A stretch of DNA of 64,000 bases from Salipaludibacillus aurantiacus (GCF_900111295.1 NZ_FOGT01000005.1:248001-312000), one strand, 5' to 3'; shown: positions 43,723 through 53,324, counted from the first letter of the stretch. The notes: generated from the sequence alone by a model not told the origin. Numbers and translations: made by a program.

Positions 43723-45201
43723 ATGGAAGAGCAACTTAAACACGAGTCACCAGCACAATCGTTATATAATGAGCCGTATCGCCCGCACATCCATTTCACT
43801 CCTGAAAGCCAATGGATGAATGACCCGAACGGAATGGTTTATTATGAAGGAGAGTATCACCTGTTTTATCAGTATCATCCTCATGGAAAAACGTGGGGCC
43901 CGATGCACTGGGGACACGCTGTGAGTGTTGACATGTATCAGTGGAAACATCTTCCGATAGCCATGGAGCCTGACAGCCTTGGTATGATTTTTTCGGGAAG
44001 TGCCGTTGTTGACTGGCACGATACAACCGGATTTTTCAATGGAAGTCATGGCCTGGTGGCTTTATATACAAGCGCAGATGGAGATTTTCAGCAGCAAAGT
44101 ATTGCTTTCAGTAAGGATAAAGGAAGGACATGGCACAAGTATGAGGGGAATCCAGTCATCCCTAACCCGGGGATTAAAGATTTCAGAGACCCTAAAGTAT
44201 TCTGGCATGAAGCTTCAAAGAAATGGATCATGGTTCTTGCTGCAGGCCAGGAAATAATGTTCTATAGGTCATCAGACCTTAAAACGTGGGAATATACGAG
44301 CAAATTTGGAGAAAATCAAGGTGCTCACGGCGGGGTTTGGGAATGCCCTGACCTGTTTCAGCTCCCTGTAGCCAACTCTGACAAGACGAAATGGGTTCTG
44401 GAAGTAGATGTTCAGGCAGGGGCAGCGGCAGGAGGATCAGGCGGCCAGTATTTTATCGGCCAGTTCGATGGAAAAGAGTTTGTTAATGAGGCACCCAAAG
44501 AAAACGTGTTATGGGTAGATTATGGAAAAGATTTTTACGCTGCTCAGTCGTTTTCTGATATGCCGGACTCCCGAAGGGTATGGTTAGCCTGGATGAGCAA
44601 TTGGCAGTATGCTAACGAAGTTCCCACTCATCCATGGCGGAGTGCCATGTCGCTGCCGAGAGAAGTATCCTTGACCGAAGGAGAGGACGGCAAAATTAAA
44701 TTGCTTCAACAGCCGGCTTCTGAAATTAAGGGACTCATTAACAAAGAGTTTATAAACAGTACGGTTCAGCTGTCTCATGTAGAGAAGATATTATGTCTTC
44801 AGCCGGATGCCCCCTTCAGCCTGACATTTAAAATGAAAACAGACGATTTATCCCGTGTGGCTTTTTCTTTCTATAACAGTGGTACAACTAACGGTTGCAA
44901 TCTCGTTATTGACAAGGAAGCAGGTGAAATTACATTTGACAGAGAAAAAATGAAAATGAGTCATTTCCATAAAGATTTTCCTGCAAAAACATCAGCTCCT
45001 TTTGATACAGAAAAAGTGTATTTGAAGATTGAAGCGATCGTGGACAGGGGGTCAGTTGAAATTTTTATTAATGACGGAGAGCAAACACTAACGAACCTGG
45101 TACTCCCTGAAGGGGAATCATTTTCAATTTCAGGCGCTAGTAATAATGGAGAGTTAGAGGTAGACTGTAAAGGACATAGTTTTATTTCGATATGGAAATA
45201 A
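43723..45201 (+). CDS. GH32 fructan hydrolase / sucrose-6-phosphate hydrolase
   Basis: ATG 43723 follows AAAGGAGAG; upstream extension into the permease gene is rejected. The 492-residue enzyme has the GH32 five-blade propeller motifs WMNDPNG (nucleophile D34), FRDPK (D156) and ECPDL (acid/base E207), and a C-terminal beta-sandwich. It releases fructose from beta-fructosides. It lacks a signal peptide, so it acts on imported oligosaccharides. Pairing with an ABC importer rather than a PTS favours unphosphorylated fructo-oligosaccharides as substrate. Confidence 0.92.
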   Translation: MEEQLKHESPAQSLYNEPYRPHIHFTPESQWMNDPNGMVYYEGEYHLFYQYHPHGKTWGPMHWGHAVSVDMYQWKHLPIAMEPDSLGMIFSGSAVVDWHDTTGFFNGSHGLVALYTSADGDFQQQSIAFSKDKGRTWHKYEGNPVIPNPGIKDFRDPKVFWHEASKKWIMVLAAGQEIMFYRSSDLKTWEYTSKFGENQGAHGGVWECPDLFQLPVANSDKTKWVLEVDVQAGAAAGGSGGQYFIGQFDGKEFVNEAPKENVLWVDYGKDFYAAQSFSDMPDSRRVWLAWMSNWQYANEVPTHPWRSAMSLPREVSLTEGEDGKIKLLQQPASEIKGLINKEFINSTVQLSHVEKILCLQPDAPFSLTFKMKTDDLSRVAFSFYNSGTTNGCNLVIDKEAGEITFDREKMKMSHFHKDFPAKTSAPFDTEKVYLKIEAIVDRGSVEIFINDGEQTLTNLVLPEGESFSISGASNNGELEVDCKGHSFISIWK

Positions 45202-45248
45202 GTAGTCATCATATGATGATTACTTTTTCTTTTAGGAAGGTGAATTTA

Positions 45249-45860
45249 TTGGAAATGTCAGGTACCTCAGGTTTCATTTACCGGATGGCCGATTGGTTAA
45301 TGAAACTTGCCTTAGTTAATTTGCTGTGGATTTTTTTTACAGCAGCCGGACTTTTATTGTTTGGTTTTTATCCGGCTTGGATTGCCGTTTGCAGGCTCAT
45401 ATCTTTATGGAAGGATGGGAAAGAACCCCCCATTGTTAAAACTTTCTGGTCTGTTTACCGGCAGGTTTTTATAAAAGGTAACCTCATTGCTTTTTTAGGT
45501 TGTGTTTTTATAATAATTTTAATAGTAAACCTTAATATTATCAGTTTTTTTGAAGGATTTATTTTTTACTTTTTCAGCACAAGCACGTTAATTGTTTTAA
45601 TGGGGTTTGCGGTGTGGATGATGATTTTTGGGCTGGCAGCGGCTGAGAAAAAAAAAGTAAGTTTTACGAAGGTAAGTTTTATTGAACCGGTTAAACGGAT
45701 TGTGCTGGCTCCTGGAAAAACACTGTTATTCATTATGGGCCTCTTTGCTGTCTACTTTTTAAATGGATTTATCCCAGGGCTTCTTCCAGTTTACAGCGTC
45801 AGCCTTACAGGGTTTATATGCGTGAGTTTGTTCACTGAAGGGTCTGAACTTCCAGCTTAA
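45249..45860 (+). CDS. DUF624 (YesL-family) membrane protein
   Basis: TTG 45249 is placed 5 bases after GGAAGGTGA; ATG 45255 is the alternative. The roughly 203-residue protein has the family head (YRMADWLMKLALVNLLWIFF) and several helices. YesL-like proteins recur at the end of sugar ABC operons in Bacilli; their role is unknown, perhaps in transporter assembly or sensing. A terminator closes the operon. Confidence 0.82.
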   Translation: MEMSGTSGFIYRMADWLMKLALVNLLWIFFTAAGLLLFGFYPAWIAVCRLISLWKDGKEPPIVKTFWSVYRQVFIKGNLIAFLGCVFIIILIVNLNIISFFEGFIFYFFSTSTLIVLMGFAVWMMIFGLAAAEKKKVSFTKVSFIEPVKRIVLAPGKTLLFIMGLFAVYFLNGFIPGLLPVYSVSLTGFICVSLFTEGSELPA

Positions 45861-45870
45861 TACAGGAAAA

Positions 45871-45903
45871 ATGCGCCTATGGGCTCGCCCCTGGGCGCAT
45901 TTT
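45871..45903. terminator. Bidirectional terminator after the fructan operon
   Basis: AATGCGCC and GGGCGCATT pair across a 14-base interior and are followed by TTTCTA. It also overlaps the 3' end of the convergent hydrolase. Confidence 0.75.
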
Positions 45904-46737
45904 CTATAATTCATCTAAAAACGTTTGAATGGACTTCCAAAAGTCCGGACTTGATTGAAGGTTATTATGATTATAGCCTTCCAGCCAAACTTTTTGGCTT
46001 TCTCCTTTCCAGGCAGCCAGGGTGGCTGCTGAATGTTCAGTTGGGATGATTTCATCTTCTGAGGCGAGTAAAGCGAGTAAGGGGCTCTCAATTGATTCAG
46101 CTTTATCACTGACCTTAAATGGATGCCTAATAAGCCTCTCTACAGGAATAAGAGGGTACCTGTCTTTCATTACCCGTGTACGTGAATCGTATGGAGATAC
46201 GAGCACGGTTCCCGCAACGTTTCTTTCTTTAGACAAATGGGTGGCTGGTGCTGTCCCCATACTTCGGCCCATGACAGCAATATGCTCTGAGTCAATCTCT
46301 TCCCGTTCAGAAATGAAATCATAGATCGCTTTAGCGTCATGAAAAAGGGCAGCTTCAGAGGGGGTTCCCTCGCTTAATCCGTATCCTCTGTGATTCACGA
46401 GCAGGACAGACCAGTCATTCAACTGTTCAAATTCCGGAAGGGTCCTTGAAACCTCTTCGGAGTTACCCCCGAAATAGATCAGGAGCCGGGAAGGGGAGTG
46501 ATTCGAATTATTTAAGAGCCAGCCGTGCAGGCTGGTACCATCTTCTGTTTCTATAAAAAGCTCTTCAGCTTTTTTATTTTCGGCGTTAATTTCCTGTGCC
46601 TTCTCTCTTGATAGGTCCGGTTCCTGGAATAAGTCATTCTCCTGGTTTACGTAAAACAAAAAAACATACAACCCGTAGAGTATGAAAATTGTCAAAAACA
46701 AATAGATTATGTATTTGAGTATTTGATTAACAGACAT
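45904..46737 (-). CDS. Membrane-anchored alpha/beta hydrolase
   Basis: The 277-residue protein has one N-terminal membrane helix (IIYLFLTIFILYGLYVFLFY) and an outward- or inward-facing hydrolase domain. The nucleophile elbow is VMGRSMGTAPA, the acid lies in ASEDEIIPTEHS and the histidine in GYNHNNLQ. YFGGNSEEVS forms the oxyanion strand. Related proteins are BEM46/YfhR-like. The substrate is unknown. Confidence 0.82.
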   Translation of the reverse strand: MSVNQILKYIIYLFLTIFILYGLYVFLFYVNQENDLFQEPDLSREKAQEINAENKKAEELFIETEDGTSLHGWLLNNSNHSPSRLLIYFGGNSEEVSRTLPEFEQLNDWSVLLVNHRGYGLSEGTPSEAALFHDAKAIYDFISEREEIDSEHIAVMGRSMGTAPATHLSKERNVAGTVLVSPYDSRTRVMKDRYPLIPVERLIRHPFKVSDKAESIESPLLALLASEDEIIPTEHSAATLAAWKGESQKVWLEGYNHNNLQSSPDFWKSIQTFLDEL

Positions 46738-46904
46738 TTATGATCACCTCTATCATAATTACCCATAAATGATACTTTTTAACCCGTAAAAATTAATATC
46801 ACGGAGACATTAAGGAGCTTGCTGAATCCGCCTCCGGATTAAAAAGTCAGCCAGGAGGGGCTTTGTTAGCTTATACAGCAGATGAGCTGCTTTAACATCA
46901 AAAG

Positions 46905-46947
46905 AAAAAAAGCCATTCAGTTATCTGAACAGCTTTTGATCTCCATC
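46905..46947 (-). terminator. Terminator of the amino-acid ABC operon
   Basis: On the minus strand AAAGCTGTTCAG and CTGAATGGCTTT pair around ATAA and are followed by a T run. Confidence 0.8.
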
Positions 46948-46993
46948 AGCTAATATATTACGTGCAAGCCAATGCGCTCTTTTAAAACGATGT

Positions 46994-47716
46994 TTATAAA
47001 ATTTTGCTTAAAAATTCCTGGGTCCGGGGGTGCTGGGGGTTATCGAAAATATTTTCAGGAGAACCTTCTTCCATAACAACTCCTTCATCCATAAAGAGAA
47101 CTCTGTCGCCCATTTCACGCGCAAACCCCATCTCATGGGTAACCACCACCATGGTCATTCCTTCTTTTGCCAGGTCTTTCATTGCTTCCAGAACGTCCCC
47201 GACAAGTTCAGGGTCCAATGCGGAAGTAGGTTCATCGAACAGCATGACCTTTGGGCTCATTGCGAGAGCTCTTGCAATGGCTACCCTCTGTTTTTGCCCG
47301 CCGGATAAACTGCCTGGATAAACATGCGCTTTATCAGATAAGCCTACTTTTCCTAATAAATCGAGAGATAATTTCTCTGCTTCCTCGTTTGAGAGATCTT
47401 TAACTTTTAAAGGGCCTAATGTTACGTTTTTTAACACGGTCATATGAGGAAATAGGTTAAAATGCTGAAATACCATTCCTACTTGTGAGCGGAGTTTATT
47501 TATATCGATTGTAGGGTCTGTTAAACTTTCGCCGTCTATAACAATATCACCGGCAGTAATTTCTTCAAGAAGATTTATGCAGCGTAAAAAGGTACTCTTG
47601 CCTGATCCAGAGGGACCAATCACACAGACCACCTCTTTTTCATTAATTTCTGCGTCAATTCCTTTAAGGACTTCCACCTTCCCAAATGATTTATGCAGAT
47701 CAGTAACTTTAATCAT
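46994..47716 (-). CDS. Polar amino-acid ABC transporter ATP-binding protein
   Basis: The 240-residue ATPase has Walker [10 protein letters not shown], the Q-loop [12 protein letters not shown], signature [15 protein letters not shown], Walker [15 protein letters not shown] and the H-loop THEMGFA, all of the GlnQ/ArtM subfamily. The start shares one base with the permease stop (TAATG), so they are translationally coupled. It energises uptake of a polar amino acid such as glutamine, arginine or cystine. Confidence 0.93.
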   Translation of the reverse strand: MIKVTDLHKSFGKVEVLKGIDAEINEKEVVCVIGPSGSGKSTFLRCINLLEEITAGDIVIDGESLTDPTIDINKLRSQVGMVFQHFNLFPHMTVLKNVTLGPLKVKDLSNEEAEKLSLDLLGKVGLSDKAHVYPGSLSGGQKQRVAIARALAMSPKVMLFDEPTSALDPELVGDVLEAMKDLAKEGMTMVVVTHEMGFAREMGDRVLFMDEGVVMEEGSPENIFDNPQHPRTQEFLSKIL

Positions 47717-48387
47717 TAAACATCCAACCTCCGTTCAATACGGCGTAAAATAATCATTGCGGGTACAGTAATAATAAGATAAGCGAAGCACAGCATAATA
47801 TAAGGTATAAAAGGGTCTCCGGAAGTACTTACGTACTGTCTCATTAAATAAGTGACTTCACCTAAGGATATTACCGCAAAAATTGAAGTGTCCTTTAAAC
47901 TAATAATGAACTGGTTCCCAAGAGGAGGAATCATTCGTTTAAACGCCTGCGGCCATATGATATACCTCATCGTCTGGGTGGAACTTAATCCAATAGAGCG
48001 GCCGGCTTCCATTTGCCCTTTATCTATTGATTCCACGCCTCCGCGGACAATTTCAGCAATATAAGCCCCGGCATTTATGGCGATAGCAATAATCCCTGCC
48101 GTTAAAGCGTCAAAGTTAATTCCAAAAAAATCAGATACAGCAAAATATAGGAATAATGCCTGAACAAGAATAGGTGTACCGCGGACTAATTCAATATAAA
48201 CAGTTGCAATTCCGTATATAATTTTACTTTTAGATAAACGGGCAAGTCCAAAAATGCTGCCTAAAATAAACCCGAAGAATACTCCTGTAAACGTGACGAT
48301 CAATGTTAACTGGAGTCCCCGGGCGATGAAGGGGAGCGTATTGCGGTAATGAGGACTCGTAAATATCTCCGTCAGGTTTTCAATCAT
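47716..48387 (-). CDS. Polar amino-acid ABC transporter permease
   Basis: ATG 48387 follows AAGGAGG, somewhat distant; extension to 48444 lacks a ribosome binding site. The 223-residue HisM/GlnP-type permease has about five helices and the EAA loop [20 protein letters not shown]. It works with the ATPase downstream and the binding protein upstream. Confidence 0.9.
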   Translation of the reverse strand: MIENLTEIFTSPHYRNTLPFIARGLQLTLIVTFTGVFFGFILGSIFGLARLSKSKIIYGIATVYIELVRGTPILVQALFLYFAVSDFFGINFDALTAGIIAIAINAGAYIAEIVRGGVESIDKGQMEAGRSIGLSSTQTMRYIIWPQAFKRMIPPLGNQFIISLKDTSIFAVISLGEVTYLMRQYVSTSGDPFIPYIMLCFAYLIITVPAMIILRRIERRLDV

Positions 48388-48422
48388 TGGATGTGCTGCC
48401 TCCTTCTTGAGTATGTAGGATA

Positions 48423-48457
48423 TAAAGCGCCACGAAAACCACATTCGCGGCGCTTTA
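48423..48457 (-). promoter_or_regulatory. Intercistronic hairpin between binding-protein and permease genes
   Basis: TAAAGCGCC and GGCGCTTTA pair perfectly, with further pairing (CGA/TCG) inside, and no T run follows. It mirrors the hairpin at 41856 in the sugar operon. Confidence 0.55.
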
Positions 48458-48479
48458 CTGGATAAATTACTAAATTAAT

Positions 48480-49247
48480 TTAATCTTCGTCAGGTCTTTC
48501 TCCAAACCATTCTTCATAAATGTCGGCGTAAGTCCCGTCCTCTCTCATTTCTGCAAGAGCTTCATTTACTTGTTCAGTAAGTTCAGACCCTTCAGGGAAT
48601 GCAATACCGTATTGTTCACCTGTTAATCGTTCGCCAACAGTTTTCATTTCTCCTACTGCTTCTGTATCCATGTAATATAGAACGTTTGGAACATCGTAGA
48701 TTACCGCATCCACTCGTCCTGCAGTTAAATCTTGATATGCATTTACAATATCAGGGAAAGTCCGTACTTCAGCATCGGTGTTTTCCACTAAATATGTTTC
48801 ACTCGTAGTAGCAGCACGCGTTGCTACCGGCCTTCCGTCTACATCGTCGATAGACTGTATTTCTTCTTCGTCCGCCCGCACAGCTAAAATTAAGCCTGCA
48901 TCGTAATACGGATCTGAGAAATCAAAGTTTTCTGCCCGCTCTTCTGTAATAGTCATACCTGCTATTCCAATATCATAACGGCCTGTTCCCATCCCGGAAA
49001 CAATTCCATCAAATTCGACCACTTCAAGATCAATAGTAAAACCTACACGGTCGGCAATTTCATTAATTAAATCAATATCAAATCCTTCCATCTCTCCAGT
49101 GTCCGTATTTAAATATTCAAACGGAACATAATTGGAGTCTGTGGCTACCGTGTATTCCGGCATATCTCCATCTGCAGCTGAATCACCGCAGGCTGCCGCA
49201 AAAGAAGCAAGTACCACTAACATAAAAATAACTGACAGTTTCTTCAC
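48480..49247 (-). CDS. Polar amino-acid-binding lipoprotein
   Basis: The 255-residue family 3 solute-binding protein has a signal peptide with lipobox FAAAC (Cys20) and the domain signatures YTVATDSNYVPFEYLNTDTG, GFDIDLINEIADRVGF and GIAGMTITEERAENFDFSDP. It is strongly acidic. First gene of a binding protein-permease-ATPase operon on the minus strand. Ligand not predictable between glutamine, arginine, lysine and cystine. Confidence 0.9.
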   Translation of the reverse strand: MKKLSVIFMLVVLASFAAACGDSAADGDMPEYTVATDSNYVPFEYLNTDTGEMEGFDIDLINEIADRVGFTIDLEVVEFDGIVSGMGTGRYDIGIAGMTITEERAENFDFSDPYYDAGLILAVRADEEEIQSIDDVDGRPVATRAATTSETYLVENTDAEVRTFPDIVNAYQDLTAGRVDAVIYDVPNVLYYMDTEAVGEMKTVGERLTGEQYGIAFPEGSELTEQVNEALAEMREDGTYADIYEEWFGERPDED

Positions 49248-49280
49248 ATTTTTTCCCCCTTAAAGTTTTAGATTAATGTA

Positions 49281-49314
49281 TTTTAAATAGTACTAATATT
49301 AGCACTATTTAAAA
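49281..49314 (-). promoter_or_regulatory. Nested palindrome upstream of the amino-acid ABC operon
   Basis: TTTTAAATAGT (49281-49291) and ACTATTTAAAA (49304-49314) are exact inverted repeats enclosing CTAATATTAG, itself palindromic. It lies 34 bases before the binding-protein start, where a repressor or attenuator would act. It does not match the T-box, S-box or CodY patterns I know. The rest of 49315-49553 is AT-rich with no gene seen. Confidence 0.5.
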
Positions 49315-49553
49315 CAGAAAAATTAGTAAAATAGTATTCTATTACAACTTGTATGTTAAAAATGATTTTAGCATAGTTATTCATAGTGCGCTAGTTTTTT
49401 TAATTTTCTAACTAAACTATAAAAGAAGTATAGTATTGATATAAAAGCTTTTTCATAGTAATAATTAATGATTTGAAATATTCAGATTTGCCATTAATTT
49501 ATAAAGGGTGTATTTAAAGTGCTGGGCTGGGACATTTTCAGGCAGCCGGGAAA

Positions 49554-50363
49554 TTAAGGGTTATTGCCTTTTCCCTTTTGAAAAGCACGGGAGTAATCTT
49601 TCAAGTAAGGGATTTTTGATCTGGCGTGCTTCAATGTTTCGCAGGTTATGTCCCCGTAAATAATCTTTTCCTTATCTGATGGAGCTTCTGACATGACAGA
49701 CCCTTCAGGGGACACCAATTTACTTTTCCCGCAAGCGCCATTTCCTGCGGCGTTAACTCCAAATATATAAACGGTGTTATCCAGAGCTCTGCAAGGAAGC
49801 TGGATATCCCATCTGTTTTCGGCTTCGAGGCTCCATACTGACGGGGCAAAAATAATATCAGCCCCTTTCAAAGCTAATTCTCTTGCCGGTTCGGGAAATT
49901 CTATATCATAACAAATCAGCACACCAACCGTTCCAGAACCTGTTTTAAAAACAGGATATGATTTTTTCCCAGGTGTAAATGTCTTTTCTTCCTGTCCCCA
50001 TAATAGAGACTTTCGGTATATGCCAAGGAGTTTGCCGTTATTGTCAATGATGGCAGAGGATATAAAATAATTACTCCCGTATCCAGAGGGAGTGTAGCTC
50101 ATTTCAAGGAAGGGAACAATAAGGACCGATTTTGTTTCCTTAGCCAGCTGTTGGAATGAACCAATCATTCTGCTTTCGGCTGTATCTGCCAGAAGCCGCA
50201 CATCTTCCCGGTTAAAATGGTAGCCTGAGAGCCATAACTCAGGTAAACAAATAATTTCCGCTCCCTGTGAAGCTGCCTCTTGCACAAGTTTTACTGCTTT
50301 TAAATAGTTTTCACTTTTCCAGGAAGGCTTAGACACCATTGGAATGCCTGCTACTTTTGCCAT
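49554..50363 (-). CDS. Carbon-nitrogen hydrolase (nitrilase superfamily)
   Basis: ATG 50363 follows GGGGGGAA; a longer frame to 50411 is rejected. The 269-residue enzyme has the Glu-Lys-Cys triad: E42 in CLPELWLSGY, K118 in YRKSLLWG and C151 in LICYDIEFPEPAREL. It hydrolyses an amide or N-carbamoyl bond; the exact branch (omega-amidase, carbamoylase or other) is not clear. Monocistronic. Confidence 0.88.
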   Translation of the reverse strand: MAKVAGIPMVSKPSWKSENYLKAVKLVQEAASQGAEIICLPELWLSGYHFNREDVRLLADTAESRMIGSFQQLAKETKSVLIVPFLEMSYTPSGYGSNYFISSAIIDNNGKLLGIYRKSLLWGQEEKTFTPGKKSYPVFKTGSGTVGVLICYDIEFPEPARELALKGADIIFAPSVWSLEAENRWDIQLPCRALDNTVYIFGVNAAGNGACGKSKLVSPEGSVMSEAPSDKEKIIYGDITCETLKHARSKIPYLKDYSRAFQKGKGNNP

Positions 50364-50457
50364 ATTAATTCCCCCCGTTAGTTTTTTATAAGAAAGACAG
50401 TAAATGAACAAATTTAAAATGTCAAAAGATGTTCCTAGATAGCTCAGTTAATTATCA

Positions 50458-50505
50458 ACAAAAAAAGCAGCCCTGTATCCCTAGTAACAGTAAGAGCTGC
50501 TGAGT
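50458..50505 (-). terminator. Terminator of the small membrane protein gene
   Basis: On the minus strand AGCAGC and GCTGCT close a long stem-loop followed by TTTTTTT. Confidence 0.65.
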
Positions 50506-50519
50506 CAATATAGATTATA

Positions 50520-50846
50520 CTATGATGTTTTTCTCTTTATTATATTGCTTATTCCTGCCGGAAGAAGAAGCATGAGTGGAATAAAACCATACGTGTCTAT
50601 TAAAACGGGCAGGGCGAGTCCGGACACGAGCATGAGCCATCCGCCTGCTTTAGCATTATTTCCGGCTAATGAAGCTCCCACAATAGCAGCTGTACTGATC
50701 ATAATAGCACCTAACGTTTCCCCGGCTAAAAACGATTCGCCGTAAACTGCTTCATCTGTTGTACCGTAATACAGCGCATAAAAGGTAAAAATAATACCTA
50801 ATGAGCCGCCTGTAATACCTAAATAAAGAGTAGTGGTTCTAGTCAT
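50520..50846 (-). CDS. Small four-helix membrane protein (DUF4064-like)
   Basis: The 108-residue product consists of four hydrophobic segments (LYLGITGGSLGIIFTFYALY, LGAIMISTAAIVGASLAG, AGGWLMLVSGLALPVLID, FIPLMLLLPAGISNII). AAAGGAGC precedes the ATG. It resembles DUF4064-type proteins, whose function is unknown. A terminator follows. Confidence 0.7.
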   Translation of the reverse strand: MTRTTTLYLGITGGSLGIIFTFYALYYGTTDEAVYGESFLAGETLGAIMISTAAIVGASLAGNNAKAGGWLMLVSGLALPVLIDTYGFIPLMLLLPAGISNIIKRKTS

Positions 50847-50936
50847 TTATAAAAGCTCCTTTACATCTTTACCTGTATTTTTGACACAAATATAAAGGAG
50901 TATTCTAAAATGTCCGTGTGGTAACTGAGCAACTGG

Positions 50937-51848
50937 CTATTTGGGAGTAAAGTTTGCCAGAAAAGCCGTTTTTGAAAAGGAATAAATTAATAGTCCGAGC
51001 CATATAAATGAAAAAGAGACCGCATGAACTGCTGTAAAAGGCTCTCCATAAAATATCACTCCCAGTACCAGCATGATGGTAGGTGCTATATACTGAAGAA
51101 ATCCAATAAACGAAAGAGGAATTTTAAGTGCACCTATACCGAACAAAAGTAAAGGGACAGCAGTTACTGCGCCTGTTCCGGCAAGCAGAAAAGCAGTACT
51201 CGGTTCTTCAATGTAAAAGGCTGAGAACGGATTGCCGCGGATCCAAATGATGTAACTTAACGCCGCAGGCATTAATAGTAATGTTTCTATCGTCAGTCCT
51301 GTCATCGCCCCGATTTTAGTCTGTTTTTTTACTAATCCGTACATTCCGAAACTAAATGCAAGCACAAGAGCAATATAAGGTACCTCTCCAAATGAAAATG
51401 TCATAATACTGACTCCTGTGAGCGCTGAAAATACTGATATTTTCTGCCAGAAAGTCAATTTTTCTTTGAAAAACAGTACCCCAAGCAAAACATTCAGCAG
51501 AGGATTAATATAATATCCAAGACTTACCTGCACGATGTGTTCATTTGCAACTGCCCAAATAAAGAGAACCCAGTTAATACTGATAAAGAAAGCAGACAAG
51601 GCGATTCCTGCAATAATTTTAGGGTGGGTAATTAAATAGCGGATATCGTAAATGAGCTGGCTCATTTTTCTTACAGCAAAGAACATTAAAATCATAAATA
51701 AAAGTGACCAGACTATTCGATGGGCGAGCACCTCAAAAGCTGGAATGTGTTCTGTCTGTTTCCAGTATATAGGGAGAAAACCCCAGATAAGATAAGCAGA
51801 TACTCCAGCTGACACGCCCTTAGTAACTTCACTTTGTCCCTGGTTCAT
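50937..51848 (-). CDS. rarD: EamA/RarD-family transporter
   Basis: The 303-residue protein has ten predicted helices in two EamA repeats. The RarD-specific start (KGVSAGVSAYLIWGFLPIYW) and HRIVWSLLFM segment are present, as is QVSLGYYINPLLNVLLGVLF. RarD proteins belong to the drug/metabolite transporter superfamily; the substrate is not established despite the chloramphenicol-sensitivity label. GAGGAAAA precedes the ATG. Confidence 0.88.
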   Translation of the reverse strand: MNQGQSEVTKGVSAGVSAYLIWGFLPIYWKQTEHIPAFEVLAHRIVWSLLFMILMFFAVRKMSQLIYDIRYLITHPKIIAGIALSAFFISINWVLFIWAVANEHIVQVSLGYYINPLLNVLLGVLFFKEKLTFWQKISVFSALTGVSIMTFSFGEVPYIALVLAFSFGMYGLVKKQTKIGAMTGLTIETLLLMPAALSYIIWIRGNPFSAFYIEEPSTAFLLAGTGAVTAVPLLLFGIGALKIPLSFIGFLQYIAPTIMLVLGVIFYGEPFTAVHAVSFSFIWLGLLIYSFSKTAFLANFTPK

Positions 51849-52088
51849 TCGTTTTCCTCATTTCCTGTCTTCGTTAACAAAAATAAGTGTACTCTTTATT
51901 CGGGGCTGATGTAAACGATAAACGTTTTTCTTGTCAGGTCCACCGGCTGAGACTATGCTACTCTATTTATGTTTATTTAAGTAACGTCATTGATAAATGT
52001 TTTATATTTTGATATTTTCTGATATATTAGTCTTAGATAAAAAGTTATGACTGGCGATTTGAAATATATAACGGGAGGATAAAGACCT

Positions 52089-52295
52089 ATGCACAAGGTT
52101 AATCCGAATTTAAAAAGTCTGATGAATTTACCTGAGCAAACGACAGAAGAACTGAAGAGCCGTTTCAAAAAACTGTCAAAGGATTTGGAGTTCGCCAGAA
52201 GTGCCTTTGAATTTGAAAACACTTCAGATATAAAAATGCAAATGGTCTATATTATTGAAGAATTAAAGGGGAGAAGAGATGAGACAGAGGATTAA
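52089..52295 (+). CDS. Hypothetical protein, 68 residues
   Basis: ATG 52089 follows GGGAGGATAAAGACCT (somewhat long spacing). The product is charged and helical, MHKVNPNLKSLMNLPEQTTE then ELKSRFKKLSKDLEFARSAF, with an acidic tail. No membrane segment or known motif. Monocistronic. Not recognised. Confidence 0.55.
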   Translation: MHKVNPNLKSLMNLPEQTTEELKSRFKKLSKDLEFARSAFEFENTSDIKMQMVYIIEELKGRRDETED

Positions 52296-52447
52296 ATTTG
52301 TAATTCTCTGTTTTTTCTCAGATTTTTTGTAGCACACTTTATGAGTCTATAGTATCGGCCAGCGCCATTTTCCTTTATTATTTTACGATTTCAGTTTAAA
52401 CTGTAGTTTGAACTGGAAAAATGATAAAGAAAAAAGGAGGTAAAAGG

Positions 52448-52822
52448 ATGTTCTATACGACTCACTCCCATATTTTTACTTGGGTAGTAGCCATCGTATT
52501 ATTTATTGCAGCTGTGGCGTTATTCAAAAAAGGAATGGCAAAACAGGTTAAAATCTTACATATGGCATTAAGGCTGTTTTATATCCTGATAATTATAACT
52601 GGGGGAATCTTATTCTTTCAGTTTGCAGGGATCAATCATATGCTGTACGGCCTGAAATTTGTGTCCGGACTGGCTGTTATAAGCTTTTCAGAAATGTACA
52701 TGATTCGGATGAAAAAAGGCAAACCGCTGAATGGAATGCTTATCGGGCTGGTTGTTTCATTGCTGGTAACGTTGTATTTAGGGTTTGGGCTGCCTATAGG
52801 GTTTAATTTTATGCCTTTATAA
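52448..52822 (+). CDS. yisL: UPF0344 family membrane protein YisL
   Basis: ATG 52448 follows AAAGGAGGT. The 124-residue protein has four helices and matches YisL: HSHIFTWVVAIVLFIAAVAL, KILHMALRLFYILIIITGG, and the end LYLGFGLPIGFNF. Function unknown. It is followed after 13 bases by the phosphoesterase gene, likely in the same transcript. Confidence 0.82.
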   Translation: MFYTTHSHIFTWVVAIVLFIAAVALFKKGMAKQVKILHMALRLFYILIIITGGILFFQFAGINHMLYGLKFVSGLAVISFSEMYMIRMKKGKPLNGMLIGLVVSLLVTLYLGFGLPIGFNFMPL

Positions 52823-52835
52823 AAAGGTGGTTTAT

Positions 52836-53321
52836 ATGAAAATTATAGTCGTCTCAGATACCCATATGCCTAAAAAAGGAAAAATACTTCCCGTCAGGTT
52901 AACAGAGGAATTAGCCACCGCTGACCGTATCATACATGCAGGCGACTGGCAGACTCCGGAAGTGTATAACCAGTTAAAAAAATATGGACAGATAGATGGT
53001 GTCTGCGGAAATACAGATAATGAACAAATGAGAAGAATAGTACCTGATAAAAAAGCTTTAACTATTGAGGGGTTTAAAATCGGCATTGTCCATGGCCATG
53101 GAACCGGTAAAACGACCGAAAAGAGGGCTGCAGAGTCTTTTTCTGAAAAAATGGACTGTATTATTTTCGGCCATTCTCATATACCATATTTACGTTATGT
53201 AAACAAGACTCTGTTGTTTAATCCAGGGTCTGTCATGGATAAAAGAAAGATGCCTTACTTTTCATTTGGGATTTTGACTTTGTCAGATTATATTCACGCT
53301 GAATTTATTTTCTTTTCATAA
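52836..53321 (+). CDS. Metallophosphoesterase, YsnB/MJ0936 family
   Basis: ATG 52836 follows AAAGGTGG. The 161-residue enzyme has the calcineurin-like motifs SDTHMP, HAGDW, GNTDNE, GIVHGHG and GHSHIPY. Family members are Mn/Ni-dependent phosphodiesterases with broad in-vitro activity. The size and order fit B. subtilis YsnB. The left-end hairpin of repeat copy E follows as terminator. Confidence 0.87.
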   Translation: MKIIVVSDTHMPKKGKILPVRLTEELATADRIIHAGDWQTPEVYNQLKKYGQIDGVCGNTDNEQMRRIVPDKKALTIEGFKIGIVHGHGTGKTTEKRAAESFSEKMDCIIFGHSHIPYLRYVNKTLLFNPGSVMDKRKMPYFSFGILTLSDYIHAEFIFFS

Positions 53322-53324
53322 AGA

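Noticed and set aside
45044-45060. GGGGGTCAG at about 45050 as another palindrome copy
   Set aside because: Only the left half is present and it encodes part of the GH32 protein.
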